A stretch of DNA of 20,847 nt from Botryococcus braunii (lineage: Eukaryota > Chlorophyta > Trebouxiophyceae), in contig KV908507.1 of assembly GCA_002005505.1 (NCBI GenBank), positions 315,192 to 336,038 of the forward strand. Reading direction: 5' to 3'. The notes below the pieces were generated by a model. The model searched no databases. It was given only the letters and a program-made list of their open reading frames with translations, and was not told the DNA's origin. How positions within the stretch are numbered: position 1 is the first letter of the stretch; the number at the start of each line of letters is the position of its first letter. Both the position numbers and the translations under genes were made by a program. Below are positions 18,701-20,847 of the stretch, one piece after another.

Positions 18701-20759
18701 CATGGACCAACAGAGTCCTTGTTCGCTCCTTCAGGGTCCTATTCATCCTCTCCGCCACCCCATTCTGCTGAGGCGTGTAGGGCGCTGAGGACTCCATCTT
18801 AGTGCCCTGCTGAGCACAAAACTCTTTGAATTGCTGGTTCAGGAACTCTGAACCCCTGTCAGTCCTCACACACTTCACAACCGTGCCTCGTTGGGTCTGC
18901 CAAAAACGGAGCAGGTCAATCACAGCCTTTGGGATGCCATCCTTTGACTTCACAGGCAGGGAGGCAACTTGGTGTGAACTTTCATCCACTACAGTGACCC
19001 AATATCGTTCACCTGTGATGGCAGGAGGTGATATGGGACCCACAGTATCCACATGGACTCTATCGAGTGGGTGATGTGCAGGCCTGGAAGATACAGGGAA
19101 AGGAGGTCTGGAGTGTTTCCCTTGTATACACGATTCACAGTGCTTGGGGCACTCAGAGCAGGGAGCAAGGGAGATATTGATTCCTGTAACCAGATCTTCC
19201 TTGGAGAACCTCTGCATGCTGCTGGCACCAGGATGACCTAACCTAGCATGCCACAGAGATCTCTCGCTACACACGTGTCCTTTCCTAAGATGAGACGCCG
19301 CAGCCATGTGATCAATATGTCTGCAGCCAACTTGCTGCCCTCTGACAGGACTAACAAACTCCAAAAAAAACAGACCTCGTGCGCGGGTGATATCTCCACA
19401 CCACCCTTCAGGTCCCTTCATGGCTGTGTAACCACCTGCAGTGTCAGTCAGGAAAGATGCTCCATCCTGAATTGCACCAGTGACTGAAATGAGGTTGGTA
19501 TGCGCAGAAGGAACACACTGCACATTGTGCAGCCAGAATACTTCGTGCCTTGCATTCACAAGGCATACAGACCCAGATGCAATGATTCCTCCCTTGGCGT
19601 CTGAGGTTGCCAAGTGCAGAGGAAGAGGCTGTCTATGCATAACTGGATTATGGAGCAATGAGAGATCATTGACTATATGCACAGAGGCACCACTATCTAT
19701 TAACCAAGATGTGCTGCTAGCTCCATGCGAAGTTGGGGCAAGCACATTGAGAGAGATAAACATCGCCTCACCAGAAGGAGGGGGTGGAGGTGGTAAATGC
19801 CACCCCGGAAACGTGTGTTGACTTGTTGGATAGTTATATGCTGAAGGAGGTCCAGGGCTGGAAGCGGATGAAGGCGGGCCACCCCGGCCAGATCCATGGT
19901 CCCACCAGGCTTGAGGAGACGACTGTGGGCCTCCCTGGCCCCGGTAAGCTGCAGGCCCAACGCTTGCCGCTTGCATGTTTTGATGCAGAGCCTGCAGCTG
20001 CCTGAGCGGTCCGCAGTCAGTCATGAAGTGGCCCTTTGCCTTGCAGAAGTGGCATGTAAGCTCCTCTCTGGGCCTTCTTGCCCTGCCAGGTCCACGCCCC
20101 CTGCCACCAAAAGTAGTTGCAGAGGGGCCAGCGGGAGGCTGTTCGTTTGCTGGTAGTGCTGCTCCAACTCCCGGTACTGCTCCCACTCCTGGTGCAGCTC
20201 CAGCGCTTGATGACGCTCCAGCTACCCCCCCAGAGGGACCAGCCACTGCTGCAGCTGCCATGGCCTGAGGTGTTCCCTCTGCAGGTGGGTCCTTGTACCC
20301 ACGGCTGGCTGCGGCGCGCAGGATTCTTTGAATCAGCTCCAATGGCGGCTTGTCGGTTGCCATAACCTCCAGGGACTCGAGCCTCAGCACAGGAGGGAGG
20401 CCCTTCACCATCAGCTCCCCAACATTGTGGTCCAAGAGGATGAACGCGTTGTTTCTGAGACTTGTAGCCAGATCCATCATTCTGTAGAGGTAGACCTTGA
20501 GTGTCTCCCCTGTCTTGATGCCCTGCTCCATTTCCTTGTACCACTCAAGGTTGATGTCTTGGTTGCTCCCTCCAGTGTGACTGTTCTTCACCCACGCGAT
20601 GAAGTCGAACGCTGCTTTGTGGCATGAGATCTGAGAATGCCAGATGACTGGAATGACTGGATCAGCATGCTTGATGGCTGAGTTCTCCACCGACCCTGGC
20701 TTGGCCTCTCCAAGCCGCTCTGACCCCCTTGGTGTTTGCGCACGCCTCCAAATTTTCAT
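15771..20759 (-). CDS. Ty1/copia retrotransposon Gag-Pol polyprotein
   Basis: One frame of 1662 codons with the copia order Gag, PR, IN, RT, RNase H. Gag helices lie at about 75-150 (MVKGLPP at 117-123). An Ala/Gly/Pro-rich linker is followed by a CX2CX4HX4C knuckle (CHFCKAKGHFMTDC, 236-249). Protease has DSGAS (Asp355). The integrase zinc finger has H504/H509 and C541/C544. The catalytic triad is D571, D634 and E670, with the canonical 35 residues between the last two. A low-complexity linker spans about 800-1140. RT has Asp1251 (VDIKTAFLNG) and YVDD (1336-1339). RNase H has D1513, E1556 and D1589, then a MTKPLAK tail. No internal stop is present, so the enzymes look functional. The first ~70 residues do not look like a copia Gag start, and in-frame stops lie just upstream (20771-20788). 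The N-terminus is therefore truncated or frame-disrupted. It may still be mobilisable in trans. Confidence 0.95.
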   Translation of the reverse strand: MKIWRRAQTPRGSERLGEAKPGSVENSAIKHADPVIPVIWHSQISCHKAAFDFIAWVKNSHTGGSNQDINLEWYKEMEQGIKTGETLKVYLYRMMDLATSLRNNAFILLDHNVGELMVKGLPPVLRLESLEVMATDKPPLELIQRILRAAASRGYKDPPAEGTPQAMAAAAVAGPSGGVAGASSSAGAAPGVGAVPGVGAALPANEQPPAGPSATTFGGRGRGPGRARRPREELTCHFCKAKGHFMTDCGPLRQLQALHQNMQAASVGPAAYRGQGGPQSSPQAWWDHGSGRGGPPSSASSPGPPSAYNYPTSQHTFPGWHLPPPPPPSGEAMFISLNVLAPTSHGASSTSWLIDSGASVHIVNDLSLLHNPVMHRQPLPLHLATSDAKGGIIASGSVCLVNARHEVFWLHNVQCVPSAHTNLISVTGAIQDGASFLTDTAGGYTAMKGPEGWCGDITRARGLFFLEFVSPVRGQQVGCRHIDHMAAASHLRKGHVCSERSLWHARLGHPGASSMQRFSKEDLVTGINISLAPCSECPKHCESCIQGKHSRPPFPVSSRPAHHPLDRVHVDTVGPISPPAITGERYWVTVVDESSHQVASLPVKSKDGIPKAVIDLLRFWQTQRGTVVKCVRTDRGSEFLNQQFKEFCAQQGTKMESSAPYTPQQNGVAERMNRTLKERTRTLLVHAAADPSLWKESLETATLLYNVGPTSGRSLTPMELFFGVKPDVSVLRTFGCVAHVHIPSGQRSVFGPKTIPGMFTGYCPQSKAYRVYVGNGVWKESRDVSFIEHLRGAERVGLSKVQPGSVYDSRISPPLGSENLATPQAIPSAAPPTFWDEEDDHGVETLSTGAPGTSGLCAGDQSGDGTTAAHDQGNPTSLDSTVGTPEPSQHSWSVLEHMQNLARGGVETQSQVEKMQKVQEGLRMQGKSQIPLPPGTTLTREQRYVQRVARREHSDIPLHAPDPGQAIVSEPNMVGLPDMQGQVETVEAMFGADVRDESSGLDMPAVGEAGAQSQSLASHAYGVQADIVGAAQASLGSVPKCESRRERELLLPSALRKVRECKGAAHESSSQGERERLEKESDNPGSTAQSQHKVHNVPYSGNQGEREREGNSISKADSPAAPQHKVQSVPSVTLGKVHVPSNLREAQRSPQWEFWQQAMQEEMESLDTHEVMQYVERPHGQKVIPVHWIFSTKNDAHGNVTRFKARLVAQGCRQIPGIDVGEVFAPTSSYGARRAVLAVAATQNLEIHQVDIKTAFLNGELEEEVYVTQPPGFENGNTRVVCKLRKALYGLKQAPRAWHKTLSDKLSVMGYSVCKSDAGVYIRRAPDGNLSFILVYVDDLLIVARVVAEIEWGKELLKKDFTIHDLGEVNDFLGCQVLRNRVQGTISMSCTPKIDALVEKFGVADDGRGVDTPMSKDFVASSRPESSDGMSHGAGTPLPPGHRYCELIGSLLYIANTTRPDISQAVGVLSRYRMTPTTSHWNEAIRVLKYLRDTRELALTLGGKGPELEGYVDADYAGDLDHRYSTTGYVLSVYGSAVVWGSKKQSSVATSTVQAEFMAAGHIVKEANWLRGFLEEIGAAPWRVKIFCDNQGCISNLRNPLYSKFTKHVAVSFHYAREAMALGQVDILYVESARNVADIMTKPLAKPVFVGHRDSLGLRRYT

Positions 20760-20847
20760 ACCAAATCAAATTGCGCCTCCTCATCAGCATGCATATTTTG
20801 GATTAGAGTATTGGAGAGTGCTGTCAATTCCACCTTGGTTCTGCATG
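20760..20847 (-). other. Upstream copia sequence running off the edge
   Basis: On the minus strand an ATG at 20846 is in frame with the polyprotein but is followed by TGA TGA and another TGA. A different frame here contains WYENLEAC and AAWRG, which resembles a copia Gag start better. This suggests an indel between it and the main frame. The primer-binding site and 5' LTR are not visible. Confidence 0.4.

Noticed and set aside
15943..20627. Many plus-strand frames opposite the copia polyprotein
   Set aside because: They are shadows of the 1662-codon coding frame and have no motifs of their own.

Overview
The window looks like nuclear DNA of a plant-lineage eukaryote, most plausibly a streptophyte green alga such as Chara. 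This is an inference from plant-type Ty1/copia and Ty3/gypsy proteins, intron-split genes with GT..AG borders, a plastid-transit-like N-terminus, and an extreme load of dinucleotide microsatellites. No bacterial operon, Shine-Dalgarno start, rRNA, tRNA or CRISPR array is visible. Most open frames in the window are artefacts of (CA)n, (GA)n and (TA)n tracts.

Layout. 1-370: end of a minus-strand gene whose first exon looks plastid-targeted. 371-2630: no recognisable gene. 2633-6050: at least four minus-strand exons of a DUF829/TMEM53-type alpha/beta-hydrolase-like gene, all phase 0. Its introns are filled with (CA)n, (GT)n(GA)n, a tandem 290-bp duplication, a polypyrimidine/polypurine pair and a 28-bp minisatellite. 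6050-9380: degenerate minisatellites, one further plausible minus-strand exon (8078-8180), inverted repeats and a (CA)n(CG)n tract.

9391-13228: a family of AT-rich terminal-inverted-repeat (TIR) elements lying in TA-rich DNA. A short member (about 9391-9810) sits next to a 3.2-kb member (9815-13049) with 24-bp perfect TIRs. The large member holds a minus-strand Ty3/gypsy Gag-protease fragment without reverse transcriptase. It also holds the 3' part of a plus-strand spliced gene with an AT-hook and an acidic tail. The Gag module is split at a UCC-UGA, the codon pair used by antizyme +1 frameshifting, and a UAA-UAG tandem stop separates Gag from protease. This is the best candidate for something undescribed: a DNA transposon that has captured a retroelement Gag-protease cassette, or the wreck of one element inside another.

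13051-13516: a very long (TA)n tract. 13520-14870: mostly non-coding, with an unusual cluster of perfect palindromes. 14878-15750: a candidate copia 3' LTR with long imperfect inverted arms and an internal 135-bp direct repeat. 15771-20759: a nearly complete minus-strand Ty1/copia polyprotein in one frame (1662 codons) with all catalytic residues present. Its Gag N-terminus appears truncated or frame-disrupted, and its 5' LTR lies beyond the right edge.
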